Positions 31,543 through 41,673 of a stretch of DNA of 64,000 bases are shown here, in pieces. Position 1 is the stretch's first letter. Each line of letters opens with the position of its first letter. Both the position numbers and the translations under genes were made by a program. Source of the stretch: an uncultured Bryobacteraceae bacterium (GTDB taxonomy: Bacteria; Acidobacteriota; Terriglobia; Bryobacterales; Bryobacteraceae). The stretch covers positions 1 to 64,000 of the forward strand of contig CALJAM010000001.1 in assembly GCA_938027685.1 (NCBI GenBank), read 5' to 3'. The notes below the pieces were generated by a model, which made no database searches, was not told the DNA's origin, and saw only the letters and a list, made by a program, of their open reading frames with translations.

Positions 31543-34005
31543 ATGGCAGAAACTCAAGGGCAGGTCGCAGCGGTTGCCTCCAGCGAGCCCGCGCGACCCC
31601 TCTATTGCGACGTGAGCCTTCCCGTTCCGCTCGATCAGGCTTTCACCTACTCCCTGCCGCAGACCCTGCGCCATCGCGTGCGCCCGGGATGCCGGCTGCT
31701 GGTCCCTTTCGGCAGGCGCAAGCTGGTGGGCTTCGTCCTGCGCTGCCACGACGAGCGGCCGGGGGTTCCCGTCCGCGAGGCCCTCCGCTTGCTGGATGAG
31801 GAGCCTGCGCTCGAAGAGCACCTGATCGAGCTCGGCCGCTGGATCGCGTCCTACTACTGCGCTCCCCTGGGCGAAACGCTGCGCGCCATGGCGCCATTGG
31901 CGGGCGAAGTCCGCCGTGGAAAAATCTATTCGCTCACCGACACCGGCCGCGAGGCCTTGCGGCGGCTGACAGGCGCCTCCGAAGATTCGAGCCCCGCCGT
32001 CCGGATCATGCGCCTGCTTGAATTTCGTCCTCTGGCCGCCTCCACGATCGCGCGCAAGGTGCTCGACGCCGATGCCGCGCTGCGCGCGCTCGAGCGGCGC
32101 GGCTTCGTGCAGGCCGAGGACGTCGAAGCGCTCCGGGACCCGTTGCGCTCGCCCTCGGAGCGCTTGCGGGTCGAGCTGACGGGATCCCGTCCGGAGGGCA
32201 AGTTCCGCAAAGCGGAGAGGGAACTGCTGGCATACCTGGAGCTGCACCCGGGCAGCCACAACCTGCGCGAGCTCGAACGGAAGATGCCGCAGGCAGGATC
32301 CGCCGCCCGCGCCCTGGCCCGCCGGGGTCTGCTACGCATCTCCATGGAGACGCCGCTGAGCGCGACTGCGCCGGCCGGACCCCGGCACGTGCTGAACCCG
32401 CACCAGCAGACCGCCTTCGAGGCGATCCGAGCGTCCATCCAGGAAAAACAATTTCGCGTGTTCCTGTTAGAAGGCGTGACCGGTTCGGGCAAGACCGAGG
32501 TCTATCTAAGGGCCATCGAAGCGGCGCTGGCCCTGGGACGCGGCGCCCTGCTGCTGGTGCCGGAGATCGCGCTCACTCCTGCCGTCGCCGCCCAGTTCTT
32601 CCAGCGCTTCGGCGACCGCGTCGCCATCCTGCACTCGGCTTTCAGCGACGCGGAACGCGCCGATCAGTGGCGTCGCATCCGCTCCGGCGCGGCCGCCGTC
32701 GCCGTCGGCACCCGCTCGGCGGTTTTCGCTCCGGTGCGCGAGCTCGGGCTCGTCGTGGTCGACGAGGAGCACGACCACAGCTACAAACAGCAGGAGACCC
32801 CACGCTATCACGGCCGTGACGTGGCGATCGTGCGGGCGCAGGCATCCGGAGCCTGCGTGGTGCTGGGCTCGGCCACACCCAGCCTGGAAAGCCGGTACAA
32901 CGCGGACCGCGGCAAGTACACGCTGCTCAGGCTTCCCGAACGCATCGAGCGGCGGCCTTTGCCGCGCGTCGAAATCGTCGACATGCGCGCCGAGTTTCTC
33001 GAAACTCGCAAGCAGGCGACCTTCTCGCGCCGGCTGCTGGAGGAAATCGGCGCGCGCCTGGAAAGCGGCGAGCAGACCATGCTGTTGCTCAATCGCCGCG
33101 GTTTCGCCTGCTTTGCCGCGTGCCGGGCCTGCGGCCACCGCATGGAATGCGTCAACTGCGCGGTCACCCTCACCTGGCACCGGCGCGACCAGCGCTTGCT
33201 CTGCCATTACTGCAACTACGCCGAGCCCCCGCCCGCTGTCTGCCCGAAGTGCGGGAGCGAGCACATCTACTACATCGGGGTCGGTTCCGAGCGCGTGGAA
33301 GAGGAACTGCACCGTTACTTTCCGAAGGCGCGTATCGCGCGAATGGACCGCGACACAATCACCGGCCGCCGCCAGTACGAAACCATCCTGGCCGGCTTCC
33401 GAGAAGGCCGCTTCGACATCTTGGTCGGCACGCAGATGATCGCCAAGGGCCACGACATCCCGAACGTGACTCTGGTAGGCGTGGTTTCGGCCGACGTGGG
33501 ACTGGGGGTTCCGGATTTCCGTGCTGCCGAGCGTACCTTCCAACTGCTGACGCAGGTGGCCGGGCGCGCCGGGCGCGGGGAGTTGCCCGGTCTGGTCATC
33601 ATCCAAACGATCAACCCTGATCACTACGCCATCCGGTTCGCTGCCGCACAGGATTACGAGCTTTTCTACCAAAAAGAACTGCAGTTCCGGCGCATGATGC
33701 GCTACCCGCCCTTCTGTGCAATGGCTGCCGTGCTGCTGCGCAGCCGCAGGCAGGAAGAGGCTTTTCGAATGGGTGCGGAGCTGGGCCGGTTCCTGACGCC
33801 GCCGCCCGAAGGGATCAAGATCCTGGGACCCTCCGAGGCGCCCGTGCCCAAGCTCCGGAACGAGTACCGGTATCAACTGCTGTTGAAGGCAGCCGGCCGC
33901 AAGAAGTTGGGCGAGACGCTGGCCGCCATCCGCGCTTTTGCCCGGCAACAGGAGTGGCCGGAGACCGCGCTCGTCATAGACGTGGATCCCGTCACCCTGC
34001 TATGA
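31543..34005 (+). CDS. priA: Primosomal protein N', replication-restart helicase PriA
   Basis: About 820 residues, within the family range. The N-terminal DNA-binding domain starts YCDVSLPVPLDQAFTYSLP, and PGCRLLVPFGRRKLVGFVL is the usual first block. Helicase motifs: [12 protein letters not shown] (Walker A) near 325, VVDEEHDHSYKQ (DEEH box) near 415, and RDTITGRRQYE and VGTQMIAKGHD in the second RecA-like domain. Eight zinc ligands are clear in CRACGHRMEC, CVNC, CHYC and CPKCG. It restarts stalled replication forks. ATG 31507 is also in frame, but it nearly coincides with the divergent cupin start, so ATG 31543 is preferred; neither has a good ribosome-binding site. A GNAT gene follows after ten bases. 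Confidence 0.95.
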   Translation: MAETQGQVAAVASSEPARPLYCDVSLPVPLDQAFTYSLPQTLRHRVRPGCRLLVPFGRRKLVGFVLRCHDERPGVPVREALRLLDEEPALEEHLIELGRWIASYYCAPLGETLRAMAPLAGEVRRGKIYSLTDTGREALRRLTGASEDSSPAVRIMRLLEFRPLAASTIARKVLDADAALRALERRGFVQAEDVEALRDPLRSPSERLRVELTGSRPEGKFRKAERELLAYLELHPGSHNLRELERKMPQAGSAARALARRGLLRISMETPLSATAPAGPRHVLNPHQQTAFEAIRASIQEKQFRVFLLEGVTGSGKTEVYLRAIEAALALGRGALLLVPEIALTPAVAAQFFQRFGDRVAILHSAFSDAERADQWRRIRSGAAAVAVGTRSAVFAPVRELGLVVVDEEHDHSYKQQETPRYHGRDVAIVRAQASGACVVLGSATPSLESRYNADRGKYTLLRLPERIERRPLPRVEIVDMRAEFLETRKQATFSRRLLEEIGARLESGEQTMLLLNRRGFACFAACRACGHRMECVNCAVTLTWHRRDQRLLCHYCNYAEPPPAVCPKCGSEHIYYIGVGSERVEEELHRYFPKARIARMDRDTITGRRQYETILAGFREGRFDILVGTQMIAKGHDIPNVTLVGVVSADVGLGVPDFRAAERTFQLLTQVAGRAGRGELPGLVIIQTINPDHYAIRFAAAQDYELFYQKELQFRRMMRYPPFCAMAAVLLRSRRQEEAFRMGAELGRFLTPPPEGIKILGPSEAPVPKLRNEYRYQLLLKAAGRKKLGETLAAIRAFARQQEWPETALVIDVDPVTLL

Positions 34006-34015
34006 AGCCCAGGCC

Positions 34016-34849
34016 ATGAAGAACTCGGACACGTCCCCCCTGGGCACGCCGGCGGGCCTCCCGGTTCCCTTCGAATTGTTGGAACTGAATCTTCGCGCCA
34101 CCCTCGGGGTTTTTGCCCGCGCGCATCCCACGGGCGAGGTGGTCAGCCGGCCCGGCCTCGAGCTGGTTTGTGCGGGAGTTCCTTTCAGCACCTTCAACGC
34201 CGTCCTGCTGACCGATCCTGCCGATAAGCCGGCGGATCTGTTGCGGCGACTGGAGGCGGCACGCGAGTATTTCCGCGCCCGTAATCTTCCTTGGTCGCTC
34301 TGGCTTTGCGAAGGTTGGCTGGCGAAGGGTCTGCGCCGCAGGCTCTCTGCGATCGCGGCGGCGGCCGGCTTGGCGCTCATGTCCCGCATGCCCGGCATGG
34401 TCGCCCACGAGTTGCGTCCCCCGGCGCGGGCCCTGCCGCAGCTCACGTTTCACACGGTGCAAAACGAGCGGGAGCGCCGGGCTTTCGAGCTGCTCATGAC
34501 TGCCGCGTTCGGCGTGCCTTCGCTCATCGCGCGCCAAATCTACGGCGCCGAGGCCACGTGGCGCGAGGGATTGACGGGCTGGCTCGGCTACTGGGGCGAT
34601 ACTCCGGTCACCAGCGCTGCCACCCGAATCGCCGCCGGGGTGATCGGACTCTACGCGGTGGCGACTCTGCCGGCCTTTCGCGGGCAGGGCTGCGCCGAGG
34701 CCATCGTGCGGCACGCCGTACAGCAGGCACGCGACGCCTCAGGCCTCCGCACAATCGTGCTTCAGTCCACGACGCAGGCTCGCGCTCTTTACGAAAGGCT
34801 AGGCTTCCGCATCGTGACCGCGTACGAGATCTATACGGCCTGGCCCTGA
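34016..34849 (+). CDS. GNAT-family N-acetyltransferase
   Basis: 277 residues, longer than a single GNAT domain. The first 130 residues form an extra domain that looks like a degenerate GNAT half (FSTFNAVLLTDPADKP, LPWSLWLCEGW), as in tandem GNAT proteins. The C-terminal domain has the acetyl-CoA loop RGQGCAEAIVRHA near residue 223 and LYERLGFRIVTAYEIY at the end. It transfers an acetyl group to an unknown amine. It is ten bases after priA and very likely co-transcribed. The stop is close to that of the convergent TonB receptor. Confidence 0.85.
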   Translation: MKNSDTSPLGTPAGLPVPFELLELNLRATLGVFARAHPTGEVVSRPGLELVCAGVPFSTFNAVLLTDPADKPADLLRRLEAAREYFRARNLPWSLWLCEGWLAKGLRRRLSAIAAAAGLALMSRMPGMVAHELRPPARALPQLTFHTVQNERERRAFELLMTAAFGVPSLIARQIYGAEATWREGLTGWLGYWGDTPVTSAATRIAAGVIGLYAVATLPAFRGQGCAEAIVRHAVQQARDASGLRTIVLQSTTQARALYERLGFRIVTAYEIYTAWP

Positions 34850-34858
34850 GTCCGCGCG

Positions 34859-37114
34859 TCAGAACTCCAGCAGGAAACCCGCCGAGGGAATGACGGGGAA
34901 CATCTTATCGAGGGTGATGAAAGCCTGTCCGGTCCTCGCACTGTAGCCATTGAAGCTGTCGAAGCGATAGTTGCCGTGGTTGGTCAGATTGATGACTTCC
35001 CCGTAGAGAGTAAGCTTCCAGCGGTCGAATACGAACGCCTTGTTGATGCGAAAATCCCCGCGGTGGTAGGCGGGCAGGCGCGTGCGGTTGCGCTGCTCGG
35101 CGAGGAAGTAACGATCGCCGTCACGGCGCAGAAAGCCTGGGATCGGGAAGCCGCTGCCGTAGATCCATCGCATGCTGAGATGCACGGTGGGGCGCACCCG
35201 GTAGCCGAGGTACAGGTTGACCCCGTGCTTTTGATCGAAATCCGCCGGGAACTCGTGCCCGGTCGCCGTATCCCGCATCCAGGTGCGGCCGTAGGCGTAG
35301 GAGATCCATCCCGTCAGGCGGTTCGCGGTTCTTTGCTGGAGCAGAATTTCAAAGCCCTGCGCCCGGCCGCGCAGGGAATTCAACACGGGTGCGTCCAAGC
35401 GCTGCGGCAGGATCCTGCCGCCGGCCAGTCGGGCTTCGTAGAGCGGACGAAACAGCAGCTCGCGGTCCTCGCGCCGGTAGAACTCGAGGCGAACCCTGGA
35501 ACGTTCGCCGATCCGCTGCTCGAGCGCCGCAGTATAATGCGTAGCCCGCTCCGGCCGCAGGCCGCGACCGCCCAAAAAGGAGTAGAGCCAGTGCAGATCG
35601 GGAAATTGCGCGTACCGTCCCCAGCCCAGGTGGATGCGCGTGGTGGCACGCGGCAGTAGAGCCAGGGACGCCGTCGGGGACCACGGAGCCGGATCGACGG
35701 CGCCGTGGCGGTCCCAGCGTCCGCCCGCCGTCAATTGCAGGCGCCCGTGCCAGGGCCGCAGCGACTGCTGCAGGTAGCCGCCGCTACGCACGGCCGAGCC
35801 CCGGTACTCATCGAGCCGCCGGACGAGGAAAGGATTGAATTGGTAGCGGTAGACGAAGCCGTCAGCGCGGAGGCGGCGTGCCGAAGCTCCGATCTCCACC
35901 GGAGCTTCGTCGCGCCACATCCAGGTGAGGTGTCCTGTTGAGGACCATTCGCCGTAATAGCCGCCGGCCAGCGGCAGTTCATCCCGGCTGAGGTTGTCGA
36001 AGCGCTCGCGCATCCAGGCTGCGCGGCCGGTGACGAGCAGCCGTGCGGGCGGCGTGTAACGCCAGCCGAGGCTTGCCAGGGTTATGTGGTTGTCGGCCAG
36101 CATGACCGAGTTGGCGCCCAGTCGCGGACGGGAGCGCGTGCGATCCAGATCGGCGTAGCCTTCCATCACCGCCAGGTTCACGTGATGGTTGGTCGTCAGG
36201 TCGTAACTCAGCTTACCCTGCGCGTCCGTGAATCCGAAAGCCAGCGTGGGCTCATTAGTAGCCGTACGCCGGATAATGTACTGGAAGTAGCTCTTGCGCG
36301 CGCTGGCCAGCCAGGAGCCGCGCCGGCTGCGCCCCAGCGGCCCCTCGGCCATGATCGCGGCGTTCGAAGCGCTGGCCGTGATGCGCACGCCCCGTTGCAT
36401 GCGATCGCCTTCCCGCGTGGTCACCTCCAGAATGCCGCCGGTGCGATCGGCGAAGCGGGCCGGCGGGACCGCAGCGTGCAGAGCCAGCATCTCGACCATG
36501 TCGCCGTTGAAAACGGCCATGGAGCCGGTGGCCGACTCGCCTTGCAGCGTGTGAAACGGCACGTGCAGCAACACGTCGTCCAGATACAGGCCGATTCTCT
36601 CCCAGGAAGCGCCCCGCAGAGAGAATCGACCGTCGAAATCGTCGTTGGAGCTGACGCCCGGCAGGGCTTGCGCGGCGCGCAGCGGGTCGTCAGCAAGTAC
36701 GCTGCCCAGATTCTTGACCTCGCTGCCCGACATGGTGACCTCGGACGGGCTTTCCGCCCTCATGGGCTCGAACGGGTCGGCCCTGACCTCGATCGAGTCG
36801 ACCTGCCGGAAGGTCTCGGGACTGAGCAGGATCTCGAACTCGATCGACTGCCCCTCGCCCAGGGTAAAACTCCTGCGCACCATGCGATAGCCGACGGTGA
36901 CGGCTTGCAGCGTGTATTGGCCTGCGGGGACGGATCTTAGCTCGAAGCGGCCCTCGACGTCAGTCCGAGCCTGCCACGGCGTGCCCAGCAGCACGATGCG
37001 CACTCGTGCCAGCGTTTCGCCAGTTCGCGCATCGCGCACGACGCCCGTGATCACGCTTTCGGTTCGAGCGAAGATCCAGCCGCCCAGAATCAGACCGCAC
37101 AGAAGCACGCGCAC
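34859..37114 (-). CDS. TonB-dependent receptor, short form with regulatory-like domain
   Basis: 751 residues. A signal peptide (LLCGLILGGWIFA) is followed by a carboxypeptidase-regulatory-like domain at about 20-105 (ITGVVRDARTGETLARVRI) and a plug (GSVLADDPLRAAQALPGV, RFSLRGASWERIGLYLDDV). The barrel ends in SAGFLLEF with the terminal Phe. This is the classical-length receptor group, distinct from the giant Oar-like ones. GTG 37114 is used; TATAAT lies eight bases upstream, so the message should be leaderless. It lies 76 bases downstream of the frameshifted receptor on the same strand. Substrate unknown; no transport ATPase or TonB gene is nearby. Confidence 0.88.
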   Translation of the reverse strand: MRVLLCGLILGGWIFARTESVITGVVRDARTGETLARVRIVLLGTPWQARTDVEGRFELRSVPAGQYTLQAVTVGYRMVRRSFTLGEGQSIEFEILLSPETFRQVDSIEVRADPFEPMRAESPSEVTMSGSEVKNLGSVLADDPLRAAQALPGVSSNDDFDGRFSLRGASWERIGLYLDDVLLHVPFHTLQGESATGSMAVFNGDMVEMLALHAAVPPARFADRTGGILEVTTREGDRMQRGVRITASASNAAIMAEGPLGRSRRGSWLASARKSYFQYIIRRTATNEPTLAFGFTDAQGKLSYDLTTNHHVNLAVMEGYADLDRTRSRPRLGANSVMLADNHITLASLGWRYTPPARLLVTGRAAWMRERFDNLSRDELPLAGGYYGEWSSTGHLTWMWRDEAPVEIGASARRLRADGFVYRYQFNPFLVRRLDEYRGSAVRSGGYLQQSLRPWHGRLQLTAGGRWDRHGAVDPAPWSPTASLALLPRATTRIHLGWGRYAQFPDLHWLYSFLGGRGLRPERATHYTAALEQRIGERSRVRLEFYRREDRELLFRPLYEARLAGGRILPQRLDAPVLNSLRGRAQGFEILLQQRTANRLTGWISYAYGRTWMRDTATGHEFPADFDQKHGVNLYLGYRVRPTVHLSMRWIYGSGFPIPGFLRRDGDRYFLAEQRNRTRLPAYHRGDFRINKAFVFDRWKLTLYGEVINLTNHGNYRFDSFNGYSARTGQAFITLDKMFPVIPSAGFLLEF

Positions 37115-37122
37115 CGCCGCTC

Positions 37123-37128
37123 ATTATA
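37123..37128 (-). promoter_or_regulatory. Consensus -10 before the short TonB receptor
   Basis: TATAAT on the minus strand (37128-37123), eight bases before GTG 37114. No -35 with good match was found. Its position predicts transcription starting about at the start codon. Confidence 0.45.
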
Positions 37129-37190
37129 TAAGTCGCGACCGTTCCCGCGGAGGCCCGGCGCGCTCACCGGACCCGCCGGGAACCGCGTGG

Positions 37191-40100
37191 TCAGAAATGA
37201 ACGCGGCCCGTGTACTGCACCTCGCGCCCATAGTTGCCGCCGGCCAGCGTGGTGCTTTTTCCGAAGTTCGCGCTGGTGACGCTGGTGTTGGGTTGGCCGG
37301 GCATAAACACGTTGGGGAAGTTGAAGAACTCCATGCGGAGTTCGAAACGCACCCGCTCGCTGATGCGGAAGTACTTGACCGCCGTGGCGTCCCAGTTCCA
37401 AAAGCCGGGACCGCGTAAGCCGTCGAAGTACCACGGGTTGGTGCGCGGCGTATAGGGCTCGGCCTGGCGGCACTTCGAAGTGTCGAACCCCTGTGAAACA
37501 GTGGGCTTTGCCAGTTTCGGATTGCCGTCGCAAATCATCTGGCCGAAGGTGAGCAGTGGGCCGCTGTTCCATAAGAACATGTGGCTGGTGGCCCAACCGC
37601 CGATCAATGCGTCCAACAGGCGACTGACGTTCGCGCCGTAGAGCCGGCCGCGACCGAAGGGCAGCTCCCAGGTCCCCGCGAGGCGGATGTAATGCCGCGG
37701 CTCGCGCGTGTCGATCATGGTGAACTTCTTGTTGTAAGTGTCGATGTCGTTGAAGAATTCATCGCGCGCCTCGCGGCTGTAGTTGTAGCCGAAGGTGAAG
37801 GCCAGCCCCTTCGCCATCGGCCGCTCGGCTTTGAACTGCACCGAATGATAGTGGTTATCCTTGCCACGCAGGAAACGCTCGGTGATGTTGCCGTAATGGG
37901 GGTAAACCCTTAAGAGGCTGCCCACGCTGACCGTGGGCTGATTCCGCAGCACCCCGGGCATTTTATCGGCGGGCAGCAGCCGGTAGAAGGGATTGGGAAC
38001 GGCCTTCGTCGTGGCTCCCTTGTAAGTGTAGCCGTAGTTCGGGTCCACCATGTTGAGGTTATAGGTGTAATCGCCGCCCCACATGCTGGTGTCCTGCACG
38101 TTGCGTCCCAGATTCATGAAGTAAGTGGTTTCGGTCAGAATCCGGAACGGCAACTGGCGCGAGAGCGTGACGTTATAACGGTCGTTGATGGGATGGATCA
38201 TGTTCTGCGGGAAGAATGTCAAGCTATCACCCAGATTGGTATAGCGGCCCAGCGACTTGCCCACCGGCAACAGCAGAGGGTTGCTTCCGGAGGGGAAGGG
38301 ATCGCTGATCAGGGTCCGCGGTACGCCCTCGATGGGTCCCAGAGCCGTGGTGGTGCGCGAGAAGCCGTCCTTGGGCCAATAGTTGGTCTCGGGGTAGATC
38401 GTCACCCAGGGTGCGGCATATCGGGCAAAGCCCACCCGCAGCGCGGTCAGGTCATTGATCCGGACGGCCGCGCCCACCCGCGGCAGGAAAAGGTTCTTCT
38501 GCGAGTCGAACACGCCCGGGTGCTTGTCGTCGGTGAAGATCCAGGCGCCCGTCCACTTATAAGGAATTCGGGCGATGGCCAGAACCTCATCGGGCATGTT
38601 TGGGGGGTTGTTGGCCAGTTCCGGGATCGGATCGTTCAGATCGAGGTAGCGCGAGTACATGCGGTTGTACTCAGAGGGCGCCGTTTCCAGCTCGTAGCGA
38701 AGGCCATGATTGAGGGTCAGCCGGCGAGTCAGTTTGATGTCATCCTGGAAAAAGAAGGCCCACATCTGCTGGTGGGAGTCGACCATGGGCATGATGCGGG
38801 CCGTGCCGCTGTTGACCACGCCGAGTAGTAGGGAAGCGAACATATTTCCAGACTCTTTCGCGTTGAATTTCAGGAAGCTATAGCCGGTGTCAATGGCGTT
38901 GAACGTGAAGCTGCCGGGCCCCGGACTGCCGTTCTGATCGTACTGGTAACGCAGCATCCAGCCGGCTTTCATATGGTGAATGCCGCGGTCATGTGTCACG
39001 CTGACGTTGCCGTTATGCGAGTGGCCCCGCACCAGCCACCAGCTCGCCACCCCCGTGCTTACGCTGCCGTTGCCGGTGATCGTGAAAGCGGGGTAGTAGA
39101 CGCCGGGCAGCGGTGCCAGGATCGGCTTGTACCACCCGTTGGGCCAGAGATTGGCCCAGACCGACTCCGGGACCTTGGCCCACTGCGAGTCGTAATCGTC
39201 CTCTACGTACACCGCTCCGCAGCGCATGTTGATCACCGTACGCGGGCTCACCATGTAGAGTGCGTCCGCCACCGCGTTCAAGGCGTCCATCAGGCCGCCG
39301 TTATCCGAGCGAACGGCGATCGTGCCGCCGTGATTGGGGTTGTCCAGGCGCGTCTCGTACTTGGAAAACCGCGTGTACATTCGCCACTTGTCGCTGAGGT
39401 TGTAATCCACGCGATTCGAAATGTTCCAATACTTCAACCACCAGGCGTAAGTAACCTTGTAGTTGTCGATCCCGGAAGGATCGTTGCCTGGATTGTTGGG
39501 TTTCCATAAATCATTCATGATCTTCTGGCCGGTGGGATTGATCCGAGCCTTGGGCAGAATATTGCCCGGGAAGGGCTGCCGGGTCACGACGGCCGTCGCG
39601 GGATCGAATTTGGTGGTGAAGGGATCGTAAATGAGGCGGAGAGCCCCGGTCGGCGTCAGCGAGCGGGAGAAATCTCCGCCGCGTTCCAGATCGGTGGGCA
39701 GCGTATAAGTCCGCGTCTGCGGCTGCGTGCTCTTCCACTGTTCGTAGGTCTGGTAGAAGAACAAGCGATTCTGGCGGATGGGGCCGCCCACCGTCCCTCC
39801 CCAGATGTGGTTGCGCACCACGCTGAAGCCCCTGGTGATGCGGTTCGTGATGGCGTTCAGGCGAGGATTGCGCCCGAAGTAGTACGCCGTCCCGTGGTAC
39901 TCGTTGGTGCCGGACTTCATGGAAACGTTCAGGACGCCGCCGGCGCTGAAGCCGTACTCCGCGTCCACCGCGTTCTGGGCACCACCACCTCCTGGACGCC
40001 GTCCATCGAAGGCATGTAGGAGCCGCGCGCGGAAACGCCCAGCGCCGCCCCGTCGAGCAGCATGTCGTTCTTGCCGCCCGTGCGCCCGCCGACGTCAAGC

Positions 40101-40633
40101 CCGTTCGAAGACCACATGTAGAACGGGTTCCGGTGGGCTATGTCCCGGTAACAATTGATCACCGCGGGATTGAGCAGCGCCAGGGTGAACGGGTTCCGCG
40201 CCAGCACGGGTATGTCGCGCAGCATGTTGCCTTGCACGGTCGTGCTCATGGTGCCGGTGTTGAACTGCACGCCGGCGACGACCTCCGTCACCGTGATCTG
40301 CTCGCTCAGCGTCCCCACCGTCAACTGCACGTTGACGGTTACGTCGCCGCGTGTCAACACGGTGATGTTTTCTTGGACGAAGCGGTTGAATCCCGCCGCC
40401 TCCACGGTGAGCGTGTAAGCGCCCGGCTGCGCGAAGTCGAACAGGTAACGACCCGTGGAATCGGTCTCGCGCGTGGCTTCGATTCCCGTGTTGACGTTGC
40501 GCAAGGTAACCTTGGCGCCCACCACCGCAGCCTGGCTGGGATCCGTCACCAGACCCTGGACCCGACCGCGGTACTCCTGCGAAAGCGCACAGGCCACGAA
40601 CACACCAAGCCACGCAAGGCTTCGCAACTTCAT
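37191..40633 (-). pseudogene. Oar-like TonB-dependent receptor split by a frameshift
   Basis: Two reading frames together make one receptor of about 1147 residues. The first (40633 to about 39980) holds a signal peptide (SLAWLGVFVACALSQ), the carboxypeptidase-regulatory-like domain (VQGLVTDPSQAAVVGAKV) and the start of the plug, up to SMDGVQEVVV. The second continues at QNAVDAEYGFSAGG, with NVSMKSGTNEYHGTAYYF and a complete barrel ending in GREVQYTGRVHF. Other receptors of this type read straight through this junction. One base appears to be missing between 39977 and 39990, at a GGG/ACCACCACC stretch. It is a recent pseudogene or a sequencing error; both halves are otherwise intact. ATG 40633 has AAGGAGG seven bases upstream and a good promoter at 40749-40777. 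Confidence 0.8.
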
Positions 40634-40748
40634 GGGGCCCCCTCCTTGGCGGTATAAGCGGCGCCCGGACGTGCGTGGGGTTCGCGCGGGTTCCCTCGAG
40701 TCGGTCGACCCTGCCCCCGGACCCATCTCCCGGCTCCGTTACGGCGGG

Positions 40749-40777
40749 TTTATAACTCCCGGCCCTAGCGGGGTCAA
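40749..40777 (-). promoter_or_regulatory. Promoter of the frameshifted TonB receptor
   Basis: On the minus strand TTGACC (40777-40772), a 17-base spacer and TATAAA (40754-40749). Each box is one base from consensus. The transcript would start near 40742, giving a leader of about 110 bases before ATG 40633. The leader has no obvious structure. Confidence 0.65.
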
Positions 40778-40971
40778 CCGAAAATCGGGCCGTTTATCCG
40801 GGGTTCCGCGGTCGCGTGGTTCTCGGAGGGCTCGCCGGCCGGACCCAGCCGTCGGCGCGCGCCGGAAGGGTGGTTATCGCGGGAGCCGCGGCGCGACCAT
40901 GGCCCACTGCTTCCTTCGAGTTTCCGGCGCTTCTCGGCTCGGGCTGGCTTGATTTGGCCGACGGGAGCCGC

Positions 40972-41047
40972 TGGTGGGCCCTGCAGGATTCGAACCTGCG
41001 ACCGACGGATTATGAGTCCGCTGCTCTGACCGCTGAGCTAAGGGCCC
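40972..41047 (-). tRNA. tRNA-Ile2 (anticodon CAU, lysidine type)
   Basis: A full cloverleaf on the minus strand: acceptor GGGCCCT/AGGGCCC, D stem GCTC/GAGC, anticodon stem GCGGA/TCCGT with loop CTCATAA (anticodon CAT), T arm GCAGG-TTCGAAT-CCTGC, and an encoded CCA (40974-40972). A CAT anticodon could mean elongator Met or minor Ile. The acceptor-stem C4-G69 and C5-G68 pairs, the TTAGCTCAG block and overall likeness to E. coli ileX favour Ile2, whose C34 is modified to lysidine by TilS to read AUA. Confidence 0.9.
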
Positions 41048-41416
41048 AGACCTGTGTTCCCGGAGTCTGGATTACCGAGCGGGACGCTCGGCTTGGAAGA
41101 CGCCCGCCGGTACGAGTGTAGCACGATTCCGGTGAGGTGTTCGGATCACGTGCGCCCCGCACTACGGAGCCTGAAAGCTCCACGGCGCACCAAAAGCGCC
41201 GGCCGCGAACGGGACCTCCCACCGCGCTGAGTACGCCGCCCCAGGCGTCCAGCGGTGTGTGCCTCACCGGGCGGGGCTTGCTGTTTCGGACCGCCGGCCG
41301 GCCCAGCCCGGCTGCACGTCCGCCCCAACCAGCGCCTTCCGGAAACAGGGTTGCGCCTCAAGGGCTCCTCGGGATGCAGTTGGGACAGCGGCGTCGCCCG
41401 CAGGACAAAAAACGTA
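41048..41416. other. Region between the two tRNA genes with hairpins
   Basis: 369 bases with no credible protein gene. An extended -10 for tRNA-Ile2 (minus-strand TGC then TACACT, 41120-41115) lies about 65 bases before the tRNA. A perfect 7-bp hairpin with a GGA loop (41075-41091) would lie in its 5' leader, and a nested double hairpin lies at 41150-41190. The part from 41191 to 41416 shows nothing clear. Confidence 0.5.
41150..41190. other. Nested inverted repeats between the tRNA genes
   Basis: Outer arms GTGCGCC (41150-41156) and GGCGCAC (41184-41190) enclose inner arms GGAGC (41166-41170) and GCTCC (41177-41181) with a six-base loop. Both pairs are perfect. It could terminate the tRNA-Arg transcript or be a small structured RNA element; no T-tract is present. 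Confidence 0.35.
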
Positions 41417-41493
41417 TGGCGCGCCTGGAGAGACTCGAACTCCCGACCTTCTGGTTCGTAGCCAGACGCTCTATCCAGCTGAGCTACAGGCGC
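41417..41493 (-). tRNA. tRNA-Arg (anticodon ACG)
   Basis: A full cloverleaf on the minus strand: acceptor GCGCCTG/CAGGCGC, D arm GCTC/GAGC around AGCTGGATA, anticodon stem TCTGG/CCAGA with loop CTACGAA (anticodon ACG), T stem GGGAG/CTCTC with one G-U pair, discriminator G, and an encoded CCA (41419-41417). The ACG anticodon is deaminated to ICG in bacteria and reads CGU, CGC and CGA. Confidence 0.95.
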
Positions 41494-41512
41494 GCCGGCG
41501 TACCCTGATTTC

Positions 41513-41542
41513 AATCTAACGATTGGCGGCCCAGGGTGTCAA
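41513..41542 (-). promoter_or_regulatory. Promoter of tRNA-Arg
   Basis: On the minus strand, a perfect TTGACA (41542-41537), an 18-base spacer and TAGATT (41518-41513). Transcription would begin near 41506, about 13 bases before the mature tRNA. It is divergent from the uvrB promoter. Confidence 0.65.
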
Positions 41543-41657
41543 GGCCCCCGCACCTAGACAAACCCTCGACCAGCGCACCTGGCGCAACTGGGGTCGGGCA
41601 TCGTAACCCCCAGGCCCTTTGCTGCCGACCCGTTTCTGTACCCCGCGGACGCGCCGT

Positions 41658-41663
41658 TATACT
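41658..41663 (+). promoter_or_regulatory. -10 element of uvrB
   Basis: TATACT, one base from consensus, ending ten bases before ATG 41674. No clear -35 and no LexA-like palindrome was seen. The transcript leader would be only a few bases. Confidence 0.4.
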
Positions 41664-41673
41664 GAGAACAGGG

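Noticed and set aside
32506-33948. 480-codon minus-strand open frame
   Set aside because: Antisense shadow of priA with a low-information product.
40972-41047. Elongator tRNA-Met as the identity of the CAT-anticodon tRNA
   Set aside because: The acceptor-stem C4-G69 and C5-G68 pairs and the TTAGCTCAG block match tRNA-Ile2 better. Met is not fully excluded without the rest of the genome's tRNA set.
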